Shown: positions 35,315 through 44,518 of the stretch, piece by piece
How positions within the stretch are numbered: position 1 is the stretch's first letter
Layout of the letters: each line of letters opens with the position of its first letter
From: MnTg04 sp964568075
Lineage (GTDB): Bacteria > Pseudomonadota > Gammaproteobacteria > Steroidobacterales > MnTg04
Length of the DNA stretch: 64,000 nucleotides
Direction of reading: 5' to 3'
Assembly: GCA_964568075.1 (NCBI GenBank)
Contig: CAZMOM010000003.1
Location: 62,001-126,000, forward strand
The notes under the pieces: generated by a model
Seen by the model: only the letters and a program-made list of their open reading frames with translations
The model's database searches: none
What the model was told of the DNA's origin: nothing
Position numbers and translations under genes: made by a program

Positions 35315-35755
35315 TTAACCCAGCGCTTCCAGCGCCATCAGTATCTCGTAACGCAACTCGTCTATCGCCTCGTTGATCCGCTCAACACTGGTTTCAGTGC
35401 TGCCGAGCGCGCCTGAGTCTTCCCGCCAGGCGTCGTTGAGCTTTCCTGCCGTCTCCTGTACGCGGGGCGGCATTACCATACTGAGATCCCTCAAGCCCAG
35501 GATTATGGCCCACCCTCTTTTTGGGTCCCCCAATTGATCATTTTTTCCGTAATGGCTGAAGAACACGACCTCGTGCAGATCGCTCATCGCGAGGATCATT
35601 TCAAACCCGGCCGCGCGGATGTTTCGATTGGCCTCGGTCTGCTCGTTTCGCCACGTGTTATAGCCGAGGCTGATCAAAGCGACCGTGAGACTGATCAGGG
35701 CGACTGCGTATCGCTGAATCTGCGCTTTCAAGGTGTAAGTCGTTGTTGTGTTCAA
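35315..35755 (-). CDS. Single-span membrane protein, function unknown
   Basis: A 146-residue protein with one N-terminal hydrophobic segment (about 14-33: RYAVALISLTVALISLGYN) and a helical soluble domain. The segment TWRNEQTEANRNIRAAGFEM after the membrane helix is characteristic of a recurring but uncharacterised proteobacterial family. Monocistronic by layout. Confidence 0.6.
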   Translation of the reverse strand: MNTTTTYTLKAQIQRYAVALISLTVALISLGYNTWRNEQTEANRNIRAAGFEMILAMSDLHEVVFFSHYGKNDQLGDPKRGWAIILGLRDLSMVMPPRVQETAGKLNDAWREDSGALGSTETSVERINEAIDELRYEILMALEALG

Positions 35756-35851
35756 CTGAGTTTCTGCCCGGCAAACCGTAATAAATCAGACCGAGCGAAC
35801 GGCTTTTTTATTACGCGCATCATACAGTGCATCGAAGATCGCAAGGTAATC

Positions 35852-36550
35852 TCAATATGGCAAATCGAGCGAGGCCGCAATAAATTTCATAAACGGACTG
35901 GATACCTTGAATGCGCGGGATACATCCTCTATGAACGCAGACGATTGCGCCTGTTTCTTGTTCCCTTCGTGCATCACGTAAAAAGTCTTGCGCTTGAGAT
36001 CCTCGATCAATTCATGGCCGGGGTCATATCCACGAGGGGGGCGTTTCAGACCGTCGCCACGGACCCCGGAAAACTCGTCGAGCAATGCCTTGCTGTGGGT
36101 GATTTTTTTCCATTGATCCGGTTTCGCTATGATCGCGTGCCGGATTTTTGTCAGTACGTCGTTGGGTGGAGCCCAGACTCCGCCGCCAAAAAAAATCCGG
36201 TCGTTGGCGAGATGTACATAAAACCCGGCGGCGTGAGCGTCCTTACCCGCTTCGTGGCGAAATTGGCAACCGACATTTTCCTTGTACGGATTCTTGTTTT
36301 TCGAAAACCGGGTATCACGGTAAATGCGAAACATCGAGCCACCATTGCGGCGCGAATCGACGACATAATGGGGCGATATTTTTTCCAGCCGCGGACGCAT
36401 GGCCTCGATAAAAGCTTGCACCGGCTCAACCACCGCCTCAACGTAGCGGTTCTTGTTGGCATTGAACCATTCTCTGTTGTTGTTTTTCGCAAGGTCCTGC
36501 AAATACAGGAACAAATCTTTTGGGAATCCGGAAAATTCGCCAGCCATCAT
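35852..36550 (-). CDS. DUF2461 domain protein
   Basis: A 232-residue cytoplasmic protein matching DUF2461/TIGR02453: FLYLQDLAKNNNREWFNANK, MFRIYRDTRFSKNKNPYKEN and GFYVHLANDRIFFGGGVW. Members are widespread and of unknown biochemistry. Start: the first of two ATGs, at 36550, with GAGG five bases upstream. Confidence 0.88.
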   Translation of the reverse strand: MMAGEFSGFPKDLFLYLQDLAKNNNREWFNANKNRYVEAVVEPVQAFIEAMRPRLEKISPHYVVDSRRNGGSMFRIYRDTRFSKNKNPYKENVGCQFRHEAGKDAHAAGFYVHLANDRIFFGGGVWAPPNDVLTKIRHAIIAKPDQWKKITHSKALLDEFSGVRGDGLKRPPRGYDPGHELIEDLKRKTFYVMHEGNKKQAQSSAFIEDVSRAFKVSSPFMKFIAASLDLPY

Positions 36551-36652
36551 CAAAACCTCGTCACGTTCTGACCAAGTCTAGTCCAAAAGACCGGTTACTG
36601 AGTCTCGCGCCCGTCTTTCAGATAGTTTGTTCTCCTGACCGGCTGATCTGGC

Positions 36653-37804
36653 CTAGGCGGTATGTACGCCAGCCGTATCGGTCTCCACGCCAGCGTAATA
36701 AACATAGATATTTTCTTCCACGGTCAGCAGGTCTATGTATTTGGGGTGCACAAACAAGGTTTCACGGCCCGATTTCGTTTCGCGCAGGACGTCTATATCA
36801 CACAGCTGCTTGAGATAAACGGACGCCGTCTGGCGTTTTGCGATGCCAGAATCGACCAGATTGGATATCCGGCAATACGGTTGTTTGAACAGCATCTCGT
36901 TCAGTTCCCAGGAGTAAATTTTCGGTACTTTTTTCTGTAGAAAGGCACTGGTATGCTGCATCAATTCGCGGATGGCTTTGATTTTCTCGGTCGTCCACAG
37001 ACAGGTCTCTTCCACGCCTTCGATGACAAAATTAATCCATGGCTCCCATGCGCCCTTGGTCGTCACCTCGAGCAGTAACCTGTAATAGTCTTTTTTGTGG
37101 CGAATGATATAACGGCTCAGATAAAGGATCGGGGAATCGAGGAGCCCCTGTTGGACCAGGTAAAGAATGTTCAATATACGACCGGTTCGGCCATTACCGT
37201 CGGTATAAGGGTGGATCGCCTCGAACTGATAATGCTGAATCGCCATTTTTACCAACGGGTCTATGTCAGCTTTTCCGTGCAGGAATTTTTCCCAGTTGGC
37301 CATCTTTTCGCGCAATATTTTTTGCCCTTCGGGAGGCGTATAGATCACTTTTCTGGTCACCCTGCTTTTCAGATTCGTGCCCTTGTTGCTCCTGATATCG
37401 ATCTTCTTGTCGTTCTTGATGGTTCGGCACAGACCGGTTGCGGTTTTTGCGGTTAGCGCACCGATTCGGACGGCCCGGCTGCCCTCGTAAAGCGCGCGCC
37501 GATAACGCAGCGCCTCCTTGGTGGCTGGATCCGCTTTGCTTTCTGAGATTTCGGCGAATTTGAAAAGCTTATCTGTCGTCGTCACGATGTTTTCGATTTC
37601 CGAGCTGGCGCGCGCTTCCATTAACGGGAGGGCGTTGACGAGAACCGCAGCATTGGGAATCAGCTCCGCTGCCTGCTTGAGTTCGGCCAGCGCCACTCTG
37701 GCCGAGATGCACTTTTTCAATATGGCGGCTGTTTCAATTTTCTCCTGCGGCGGGGGCAATCTTGGCAGACTGTTATGGGGCTTGTTCGGGTTAAACTTGG
37801 CCAT
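36653..37804 (-). CDS. Fic-domain protein (AMP-transferase type) with N-terminal inhibitory motif
   Basis: A 383-residue cytoplasmic protein. The Fic motif HPYTDGNGRTGR starts at catalytic H198. The N-terminal DUF4172/Fic_N-like region holds the inhibitory helix SSEIEN (S67, E71, N72), so it is a class II, self-inhibited Fic enzyme as in SoFic. A winged-helix-like domain follows at the C-terminus (about 300-370). The family transfers AMP from ATP to a target hydroxyl. AAGGAG lies nine bases before the ATG. A 70-bp repeat array begins 64 bases upstream. Confidence 0.9.
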   Translation of the reverse strand: MAKFNPNKPHNSLPRLPPPQEKIETAAILKKCISARVALAELKQAAELIPNAAVLVNALPLMEARASSEIENIVTTTDKLFKFAEISESKADPATKEALRYRRALYEGSRAVRIGALTAKTATGLCRTIKNDKKIDIRSNKGTNLKSRVTRKVIYTPPEGQKILREKMANWEKFLHGKADIDPLVKMAIQHYQFEAIHPYTDGNGRTGRILNILYLVQQGLLDSPILYLSRYIIRHKKDYYRLLLEVTTKGAWEPWINFVIEGVEETCLWTTEKIKAIRELMQHTSAFLQKKVPKIYSWELNEMLFKQPYCRISNLVDSGIAKRQTASVYLKQLCDIDVLRETKSGRETLFVHPKYIDLLTVEENIYVYYAGVETDTAGVHTA

Positions 37805-37867
37805 AGCAAAACACTCCTTGTGATGCCGACCCGGAGCTGTCGATGCAATCGACGGGTCTGGGCAATA

Positions 37868-38147
37868 TGTCGAAAAAAATCCGTTTTATCGACATGTTTT
37901 CATATTGTGTCTATTTCATCGACACGTTCGCATGATGTGTCGATTTACAGGCTATTTATCGACACGTTATGGGCATATGTCGATGGCATAGACGGATCGA
38001 CAAAATATGTCGATTTAAGTCCGTTTTTTCGACACGTCCGGAGTATATGTCGATGGAATGGACGAATCAAGAAAACATGTCGATTTAAGCCCGTTTTCTC
38101 GACATACGTCACAAAAACGGCGATAGAATAAACATTAGCGAGAAAAA
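37868..38147. repeat. Four-copy 70-bp tandem array with TGTCGA/TCGACA inverted repeats
   Basis: Units run 37868-37937, 37938-38007, 38008-38077 and 38078-38147, each starting with TGTCGA. The second and third units agree at 52 of 70 positions by my count. Every unit holds TGTCGA-N15-TCGACA (27 bp). The first three add a second TGTCGA-like site 40 bases in (TGTCTA in the first), and the middle two a TCGACA or TCAAGA near their ends. The inner and outer sites keep exact 70-bp spacing. The last unit degenerates in its second half. It lies upstream of fic on fic's 5' side. Confidence 0.85.
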
Positions 38148-38276
38148 GCTATATAAAACAACAACTTAGTAGTTTTGTGTGTTACGGCAGAGATTATGTA
38201 AAGTCCGCTGCCCCGGCGGGACACGACGCGAACAACCAGTCCGCCGCTCTGCCATTGGGCTTGTCTGCCGACACAA

Positions 38277-38309
38277 AACCGCCCAAACCTGCGATCAGGC
38301 CGGGCGGTT
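38277..38309 (-). terminator. Terminator hairpin of the diheme cytochrome gene
   Basis: AACCGCCC (38277-38284) and GGGCGGTT (38302-38309) form an 8-bp stem with a 17-base loop. Read on the minus strand it is followed by TTGTG, 44 bases beyond the cytochrome stop codon. Confidence 0.6.
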
Positions 38310-38353
38310 CATTTGTTGTGTATTGGTTGTTGCCGCGGGCTGCGGTATTCGTC

Positions 38354-38986
38354 TTATTCCAGCGTCGCGATATAGGCAACCACGTCACGAACCTGGTCTT
38401 CGGTGACCATCGTCATCGCCATCGGTCTCATCTGCGCGCCATAAATATCCTTGGGATCCGTGCCCCTGATACCGGCCTTGAAATTATCCATCTGCCGCTT
38501 GACATACCAGTCATATTGGGCAGATAAGCGCGGGGCATTCAGCGAAACGTTGCCTTCGCCATTGGCTCCGTGGCACGCAACACAAACCGTAAAGGCTTTC
38601 TTGCCTGCTTCGATATTGCCCTCGATCGTCGCCGTCAGCTTGGGCGCCGGAAGCGTCGCCACATAGGCCGCGACATCATTGACCGCTTGCTCGTCTGCAA
38701 GAGTCAGTGCCATGGGCCGCATTTGCGCTCCATAAATGTCGCCTGCATGTGCACCGCGCACGCCCGCCCGGAAATTATTCAGTTGCCGGACGACATACCA
38801 TTCGTCCTGCCCGCCGTTGGCGGGCGCATTCAGCACCGCGTTGCCCTCGCCATCCGCGCCGTGACAAGCCGCGCAAACAGTGAACAGAGCCTTTCCTTTC
38901 TCGGCGTCGCCATCGGCAGCGTTTGCCACCAGGCACACGCCAAGGCCGTACGCCAGTAGCAGCGACATTGCGAGTATTTTCTTCAT
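38354..38986 (-). CDS. Diheme cytochrome c (c4-like)
   Basis: A 210-residue periplasmic cytochrome: signal peptide 1-23 (ANAAD) and two homologous domains, each with a heme motif (CAACH at 38-42; CVACH near 135-139) and a GAQMRPMA segment that probably supplies the axial Met. The internal repeat is plain (FTVCAACHGADGEGN and FTVCVACHGANGEGN). It likely carries electrons from alternative complex III to a terminal oxidase, judging by the neighbouring operon. Divergent from that operon. Confidence 0.92.
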   Translation of the reverse strand: MKKILAMSLLLAYGLGVCLVANAADGDAEKGKALFTVCAACHGADGEGNAVLNAPANGGQDEWYVVRQLNNFRAGVRGAHAGDIYGAQMRPMALTLADEQAVNDVAAYVATLPAPKLTATIEGNIEAGKKAFTVCVACHGANGEGNVSLNAPRLSAQYDWYVKRQMDNFKAGIRGTDPKDIYGAQMRPMAMTMVTEDQVRDVVAYIATLE

Positions 38987-39151
38987 GGTATCTCCTGGGA
39001 TCTGGATGTTTATCAGACCGACACGCTACCTAACTCTCTGTTTTTCTTCAAGCAACACAGCGGATTTTGCCTACTGACAGCGAGTGAGCAAGTGCCCGTA
39101 TCGCGTGCTACACTCCTTTGGAAAAGCGGATGCATCTGGCAAACAGGGATC

Positions 39152-39556
39152 GTGGAAGTCACCTTATTTTTTTGTAACCAGGCGGACACTGAGCCTGACG
39201 GAACACTGAGTCTGAAAGGGATAAGGAACGAGCTTTATGCGCCAGCATTTCCAGCCAGACAGGACAGATTGTTTCTGGCGGGGATCGTGGAATGGGAGCG
39301 GGAAGTACAAGGGCGACAGGAATTTGTTATTCATCTGAATGACCCGGATCGAAAATCGATTTTTACGATAGAGGGTAATACAGATGTGGACAGCAGGCCG
39401 GATTCTCGTCCGCCGGCAAAGACGCAACTTGTGCTGCCCATGGAAAATCTGATATTTACGACTGCGGGCGAATACCAAATAGAAGTAAACATCGCCGGCC
39501 AGACCAAAAAAGGCCCAATACTGTATTTGATGAAGACTGAAAAGGCAGATTCGTAG
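39152..39556 (+). CDS. DUF6941-like protein upstream of the ACIII operon
   Basis: A 134-residue cytoplasmic, beta-rich protein. VTLFFCNQADTEPDGTLSLKG followed by a Pro-rich FPARQDRLFLAG segment fits the DUF6941 pattern; the match is from memory of the family and moderate. I chose a GTG at 39152 with AGGGA upstream rather than an earlier GTG at 39092. It is 46 bases before actA, so it may be co-transcribed with the complex. Confidence 0.55.
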   Translation: MEVTLFFCNQADTEPDGTLSLKGIRNELYAPAFPARQDRLFLAGIVEWEREVQGRQEFVIHLNDPDRKSIFTIEGNTDVDSRPDSRPPAKTQLVLPMENLIFTTAGEYQIEVNIAGQTKKGPILYLMKTEKADS

Positions 39557-39602
39557 TTTGTAGAAGCAACAGGCAAATTCCGCAACGCGAAGAGAAATTA
39601 TA

Positions 39603-40142
39603 ATGTCAATTTCTGTTCTGGACGCTCTTGAGCATTTTAAGAAACCGACCCTGGTTATTCTTGTCGGTCTGGCCGGTTTTGTCGCGGGAATTTGGATCAA
39701 TAGCACCTATTATAATGACACCAGTCCGGTACAGCCCGTCGAATTCAGTCATAAAATTCATGCCGGGGATAACGAAATTCCGTGCCAGTACTGCCATGTT
39801 TATGCCGCCCGGACGCCATCTGCGGGCGTACCCTCGGTCGAAAAATGCATGGGCTGTCACGTATCGGTTGCCACCGACACGCCCGAGATCATAAAGGTCG
39901 CCCAGTATTACGCTGATCAACAGCCTATTCCATGGATCAAGGTGTATGACGTGCCTGATTTTGTGCATTTCACGCATAAACGGCATATCAAGGCGGATCT
40001 GGAATGCCAGCAATGCCATGGGCCGGTAGAAACCATGGACCGAATCACGCGGCAGCAGCCATTGCGAATGCCCTGGTGTGTCGAATGCCATACAAGGGAA
40101 GAGGTAGAAAACGGACGCGATTGCTGGACATGTCATAAATAG
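39603..40142 (+). CDS. actA: Alternative complex III subunit ActA, pentaheme cytochrome c
   Basis: A 179-residue membrane-anchored cytochrome: one N-terminal helix (about 14-34) and five heme motifs at C61, C82, C135, C159 and C174 (CQYCH, CMGCH, CQQCH, CVECH, CWTCH). This layout and the gene order actA-B1-B2-C-D-E-F identify the quinol:electron acceptor oxidoreductase ACIII, a bc1-independent quinol oxidase. First subunit of the operon. Confidence 0.93.
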   Translation: MSISVLDALEHFKKPTLVILVGLAGFVAGIWINSTYYNDTSPVQPVEFSHKIHAGDNEIPCQYCHVYAARTPSAGVPSVEKCMGCHVSVATDTPEIIKVAQYYADQQPIPWIKVYDVPDFVHFTHKRHIKADLECQQCHGPVETMDRITRQQPLRMPWCVECHTREEVENGRDCWTCHK

Positions 40143-40175
40143 AGGCAGCGGAAGCTGCAGGACTCGAGTATTGAG

Positions 40176-42428
40176 ATGAGTAACAAGATTAATCGTCGGG
40201 ACTTCTTAAAGTTCATTGGGGCCGGTACGGTGGGTGCGGGCGCCGGCTTCCTCGCCGCCGATGTCTCGAAGATGTCCACAGAATTTCTGCTCCCTCAGGT
40301 TAATCTGCCGGAAGATTATTCGCCTGGAATCGCAACCTGGTACAACACGGTTTGCACGCAATGTCAGGCCGGTTGCGGTATATCGGTTCGGACTCGTGAA
40401 GGCCGGGCCAAGAAAATAGAGGGCAACCCTGCTCACCCCGTCAATCAGGGCAGGGTCTGTGCGTTGGGCCAGGCAGGTCTGAATGTTCTGTATAACCCCG
40501 ACCGGATTAAAACGCCGTTACTCCGCGATGGTGAAAGAGGCAGCGGGAGTTTCACTTCGATTGGCTGGGACGAAGCGCTGACCACAATTTCTGCTGTGCT
40601 GGGGACGCTGAAAATTCAGGAAAAGGCCGACAATGCCTATCTGTTGAGCGGCGGAGTCAATGGGCATCTTCACGATCTGCTGGCGCTTTTCATGAGCCAG
40701 ATCGGATCGAAAAATTACTTGCAATACGAGTTCTCTCATCCGGCGAATCTGTACGCTGCGAATAAGATCTGTTTCGATGAAGACGCTCTTCCTTATTACG
40801 ATATGCGCAACAGCAAGTATCTCCTGTCGTTCGGTGCGGACTATCTCGGCACCTGGCTTTCGCCCGTTCACTACAGTGTGTCATATGGTCATATGCGGCA
40901 GGGTACCGATCATAGGGGTAAATGCGTTCAGGTCGAGCCGCGAATGTCACTGTCCGGGGCGAATGCGGACGAATGGGTAGAGGCGCGGCCCGGCAGCGAG
41001 GGATTGCTTGCGCTCGCCATGGCTCACGCGATTGTCGAAAATGGATTGTATTCGGGTGCGGATGCGGGTGACTGGAAGGCTGCACTGAATGCATATTCTC
41101 CGGCCTCAGTGGCCGAAAAATGCGGTATCGAGGCGGAGCGCATAGAACGCATCGCAACTGAATTTGCCTCGGTCGGCCCGAGTCTGGCGATAGCCGGTGG
41201 CTCGGCCTGCGCGTCTTCCAATGGAACGGCGAACGCAGTAGCTGTAAACGCGTTGAATTATCTGGGCGGGAATATCGGCGAGCCCGGCGGAATTCTTTTT
41301 AACAGCAGTGGAGCTTTTTGGGACAGCGCCAGGCCAGTGCAGACCACTTACACCGATATGCTGGCGATGCTGGACTCTTTGCGCGCCGGTCAGGCGGAAG
41401 CGCTGATAATGCACGATACCAATCCTGCTTTCACATTACCCCCGGCCGCTCAATTCGCCGAGGCAATAAACGCTGTTCCGTATGTCGTCGGCATGTCCAG
41501 TTTTATGAACGAGACCATGGCGATGGCCGATATTATTTTGCCGATCGATACCTACCTGGAGGCCTGGGGGGACAGTGTGCCGGATCCCGGTGTCGGCTTC
41601 GCGGTCGCTTCGATCGCACAACCGACGGTGAAACGGCTTTACGATACACGATCGGCCGGCGATATCATTCTTGCGCTGGCACATCAGATTGGGGGCGAAC
41701 TTCCGACGACGATGCCGTGGACGTCGATGGAAATGTACATCAAGGATATGTGGCGCGAGATATACGAAAACAAGGAGGGAGATAAAAGCGAAGACGGATT
41801 CGAGGATTTCTGGAGATCCGCTCTCGAGGCGGGGGTCTGGGGCGAGCGGCCAAGCCCGGTTGCAAGGACTTCAAAATCCATGGGCCGTTCGATGCTGGCG
41901 GCGCTCGATGTACCCGAACCGGCGTTTGCCGGCAATGAAAGCGAATATCCTTTCTCGCTGCAGCCTTATCTGACCATGACATTTCAGGACGGAAAAGCTG
42001 CCAACCTGCCGTGGATGCAGGAGTTACCGGATCCGCTTACCAGCGTTGTCTATAACTCATGGGTCGAACTCAACCCGAAGACTGCCGGTGAACTGGGCGT
42101 AAAAGAAGGTGACGTGCTTGTCGTCGAGTCAGTCGCCGGTCGAATCGAAGCGCCGGCATTCATCTACCAGGCGATACGACCGGATGTGGTCGCGATGCCG
42201 ATTGGCCAGGGCCACACCAACTATGGACGATATGCCAGTGACAGAGGCGCCAACCCAATGAGTATTCTTGCCGCGGAGACGGATAATAGCAGCGGAGCGT
42301 TGGCCTGGTCCGCGACGCGGGTAAGGATTTCCAAAACGGGACGGCGCGTCCACGTGATAAAGACTGACGGAACCACCAGAGACCTGGGCCGGAATATTCT
42401 TGGGCAAAGCAATACGGGACATGCTTGA
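40176..42428 (+). CDS. actB1: ACIII subunit ActB1, molybdopterin-oxidoreductase-like
   Basis: A 750-residue periplasmic protein exported by the Tat system (NRRDFLKF at 6-13). It has the MopB fold, including a C-terminal beta-barrel domain (ELGVKEGDVLVVESVAGRIE). A four-cysteine site C60-x2-C63-x3-C67-x27-C95 could hold an N-terminal Fe-S cluster, which the well-studied fused ActB proteins reportedly lack. I do not see a convincing Mo-ligand residue in the usual position. The iron-sulfur part is a separate gene here (split actB). Confidence 0.9.
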   Translation: MSNKINRRDFLKFIGAGTVGAGAGFLAADVSKMSTEFLLPQVNLPEDYSPGIATWYNTVCTQCQAGCGISVRTREGRAKKIEGNPAHPVNQGRVCALGQAGLNVLYNPDRIKTPLLRDGERGSGSFTSIGWDEALTTISAVLGTLKIQEKADNAYLLSGGVNGHLHDLLALFMSQIGSKNYLQYEFSHPANLYAANKICFDEDALPYYDMRNSKYLLSFGADYLGTWLSPVHYSVSYGHMRQGTDHRGKCVQVEPRMSLSGANADEWVEARPGSEGLLALAMAHAIVENGLYSGADAGDWKAALNAYSPASVAEKCGIEAERIERIATEFASVGPSLAIAGGSACASSNGTANAVAVNALNYLGGNIGEPGGILFNSSGAFWDSARPVQTTYTDMLAMLDSLRAGQAEALIMHDTNPAFTLPPAAQFAEAINAVPYVVGMSSFMNETMAMADIILPIDTYLEAWGDSVPDPGVGFAVASIAQPTVKRLYDTRSAGDIILALAHQIGGELPTTMPWTSMEMYIKDMWREIYENKEGDKSEDGFEDFWRSALEAGVWGERPSPVARTSKSMGRSMLAALDVPEPAFAGNESEYPFSLQPYLTMTFQDGKAANLPWMQELPDPLTSVVYNSWVELNPKTAGELGVKEGDVLVVESVAGRIEAPAFIYQAIRPDVVAMPIGQGHTNYGRYASDRGANPMSILAAETDNSSGALAWSATRVRISKTGRRVHVIKTDGTTRDLGRNILGQSNTGHA

Positions 42429-42443
42429 TTGCAGGAGACGTAG

Positions 42444-43199
42444 ATGAGCACAGCTTTGGACAAATTCAAAAAGTACAGAAAACCAGGCTACTACGACAAG
42501 TTTGATTATCACTGGACGATGACAATCGATCTGGATCGCTGTACCGGTTGCGAAGCCTGTGTGGTTGCCTGCCAGGCGGAAAACAATTTACCAGTTGTTG
42601 GCGAACAGCAATTTGCGATGCGCAGGGAAATGAAGTGGATACGTATCGAGCGTTATTGGGAAGGTGAGTACCCGGATATAAAGTTGCAATTTATTCCGAT
42701 GCTTTGTCAGCATTGCGACCAGGCGCCATGCGAAATAGCATGCCCTGTTTTTGCGACCTATCACAATCAGGACGGGCTCAATACTCAGATTTATAACCGC
42801 TGCATAGGAACCCGTACCTGCGCGGTTTATTGTCCTTACGAGGTTCGCTATTTCAACTGGTTTACCTACACGTGGGACGAACCGCTGGAGCAACAGTTAA
42901 ATCCGGATGTCACCGTGCGTGAAAAGGGCGTGATGGAAAAATGCACGTTTTGCATTCAGCGTATCCGTCAGGCGAAAGATCAGGCAAAGGACGACGACCG
43001 CCGCCGGGTTCGCGACGGTGAAATAATGCCGGCCTGCGTGCAGAGTTGCCCGACGGAGGCCATGGTTTTTGGCGACCGCAACGATCCGGATAGCCAGGTC
43101 TCGAAGATGGCCGGAAACCCGCGTGGCTACCACGTACTCGAGGAGCTGAATACGACACCGTCAATCGTTTACTTGAAGCGGGTTCGGGCAGATGGCTGA
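42444..43199 (+). CDS. actB2: ACIII subunit ActB2, iron-sulfur protein
   Basis: A 251-residue ferredoxin-type subunit with four cluster sites: C33/36/39/43, C88/91/96/100, the CIGTRTC site from C120 with Thr in place of one Cys (typical of the [3Fe-4S] cluster of this family), and CTFC with CVQSC near the C-terminus. It relays electrons inside the complex. No signal peptide, so it is probably exported together with ActB1. Overlaps actC by eight bases. Confidence 0.93.
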   Translation: MSTALDKFKKYRKPGYYDKFDYHWTMTIDLDRCTGCEACVVACQAENNLPVVGEQQFAMRREMKWIRIERYWEGEYPDIKLQFIPMLCQHCDQAPCEIACPVFATYHNQDGLNTQIYNRCIGTRTCAVYCPYEVRYFNWFTYTWDEPLEQQLNPDVTVREKGVMEKCTFCIQRIRQAKDQAKDDDRRRVRDGEIMPACVQSCPTEAMVFGDRNDPDSQVSKMAGNPRGYHVLEELNTTPSIVYLKRVRADG

Positions 43200-44517
43200 T
43201 TACACCGAACCGACTTATGCCGAGGTCAATAACGACGTCCTGCGGTCGATGATGGAGACCGGTCCAAAGTACTGGGCCTTGCTCGGTACGTCGATCGCGG
43301 TCGCCGGTATCTGTTTTTTCCTTCCCTGGTTCTATCAGCTGGAGGTGGGAGTCGGCGCCGCCGGGATGAATCGCAGCGCGGTCTGGGGAACATACCTGTC
43401 CAACTTTATTTTCTGGATCGGGCTGAGTCACTCGGGCACCTTGTTGTCAGCCATACTGCACATCACCAACAGCTCCTGGCGCAAGCCTATTTATCGCAGC
43501 GCCGAAGCCATGACCCTGTTTTCACTGGTTACTGCGGCGCTTTTTGTCATGGTACATGTGGGCCGGGTCTGGTTCGTTCACTGGACCATCCCGGTGCCGA
43601 ACCAAATGGATTTATGGCCGAATTTCCGGTCGCCGCTGATGTTTGATGTCATGGCGATCACGACCTACCTGACGGCCAGTTCGATTTTTATTTACATGGG
43701 TTCGGTGCCGGATTTTGCTGCCGTGCGCGATGCGAGTACCGGGCTGCGACGCAAGCTCTATACGATATTTTCCTTCGGCTGGAGAGGAACGGCCAAGGAG
43801 TGGCACACACTGGGTTGGGCCTATACTTTTTTCGCGGTGCTGGTTATTCCGCTGGCCGTATCGGTACACAGTATCGTGTCCTGGGACTTCGCCATGTCGC
43901 TCGTGCCCGGCCTGCATCACACCGTCTTCGCGCCCTATTTTGTGACCGGGGCGATTTACTCGGGTACCGCGGGTATCGTCACGGTCATGTTCCTGCTGCG
44001 CAAATACATGAACTTCGAGCGTTACATTCGCGAAATTCACCTGGTTAACCTGGGTAAGCTCCTGGTCGTCCTGTCGCTGATCTGGACCTATATCAATATC
44101 ATGGAGTTGTTTACGACCTGGTTTAGTGGCAGTTCATACGAACTGGAGGCGCTCGAGTGGCGGATGACCGGTTTTTACGCGCCGATGTACTGGGAAATGA
44201 TCCTGTTCTGCGCCGTCGTTCCGTTGTTGATTTTGTTTAAGAGAATCCGGACATCGTGGAAGAGCATGCTGATAATCTCGATCCTGATCAACATCGGCAT
44301 GCTGAGTGAAAGGTTTATCATTGTCGCGACTTCCCAGCCGAGGAAATTTTTGCCCGATGCTTTCGGCTTCTATTTCCCGTCGATCGTCGAAATTTTGATT
44401 ACCATCGGTTCCTTCGCGATTTTCTCGACTCTTTTCCTGATATTCGTCAAGTGGGTGCCGAGCGTGTCCCTGTACGAGGTAAAGGAAACGCTGAAACCGT
44501 TGCGGAGGGCCGGTTGA
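43192..44517 (+). CDS. actC: ACIII subunit ActC, NrfD-like quinol-binding membrane protein
   Basis: A 441-residue protein with about ten membrane helices. NrfD/PsrC family markers include SNFIFWIGLSHSGTLLSAIL, AVSVHSIVSWDFAMSLVPG and YFVTGAIYSGTAGIVTV. The NrfD subunits hold the quinol site and may move protons. Start overlaps actB2 and its stop is one base before actD, so the operon is tightly coupled. Confidence 0.94.
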   Translation: MADYTEPTYAEVNNDVLRSMMETGPKYWALLGTSIAVAGICFFLPWFYQLEVGVGAAGMNRSAVWGTYLSNFIFWIGLSHSGTLLSAILHITNSSWRKPIYRSAEAMTLFSLVTAALFVMVHVGRVWFVHWTIPVPNQMDLWPNFRSPLMFDVMAITTYLTASSIFIYMGSVPDFAAVRDASTGLRRKLYTIFSFGWRGTAKEWHTLGWAYTFFAVLVIPLAVSVHSIVSWDFAMSLVPGLHHTVFAPYFVTGAIYSGTAGIVTVMFLLRKYMNFERYIREIHLVNLGKLLVVLSLIWTYINIMELFTTWFSGSSYELEALEWRMTGFYAPMYWEMILFCAVVPLLILFKRIRTSWKSMLIISILINIGMLSERFIIVATSQPRKFLPDAFGFYFPSIVEILITIGSFAIFSTLFLIFVKWVPSVSLYEVKETLKPLRRAG

Positions 44518-44518
44518 T

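Noticed and set aside
37868..38147. CRISPR-like array upstream of fic
   Set aside because: The 70-bp units are contiguous tandem copies with similar interiors; no unique spacers and no cas genes.
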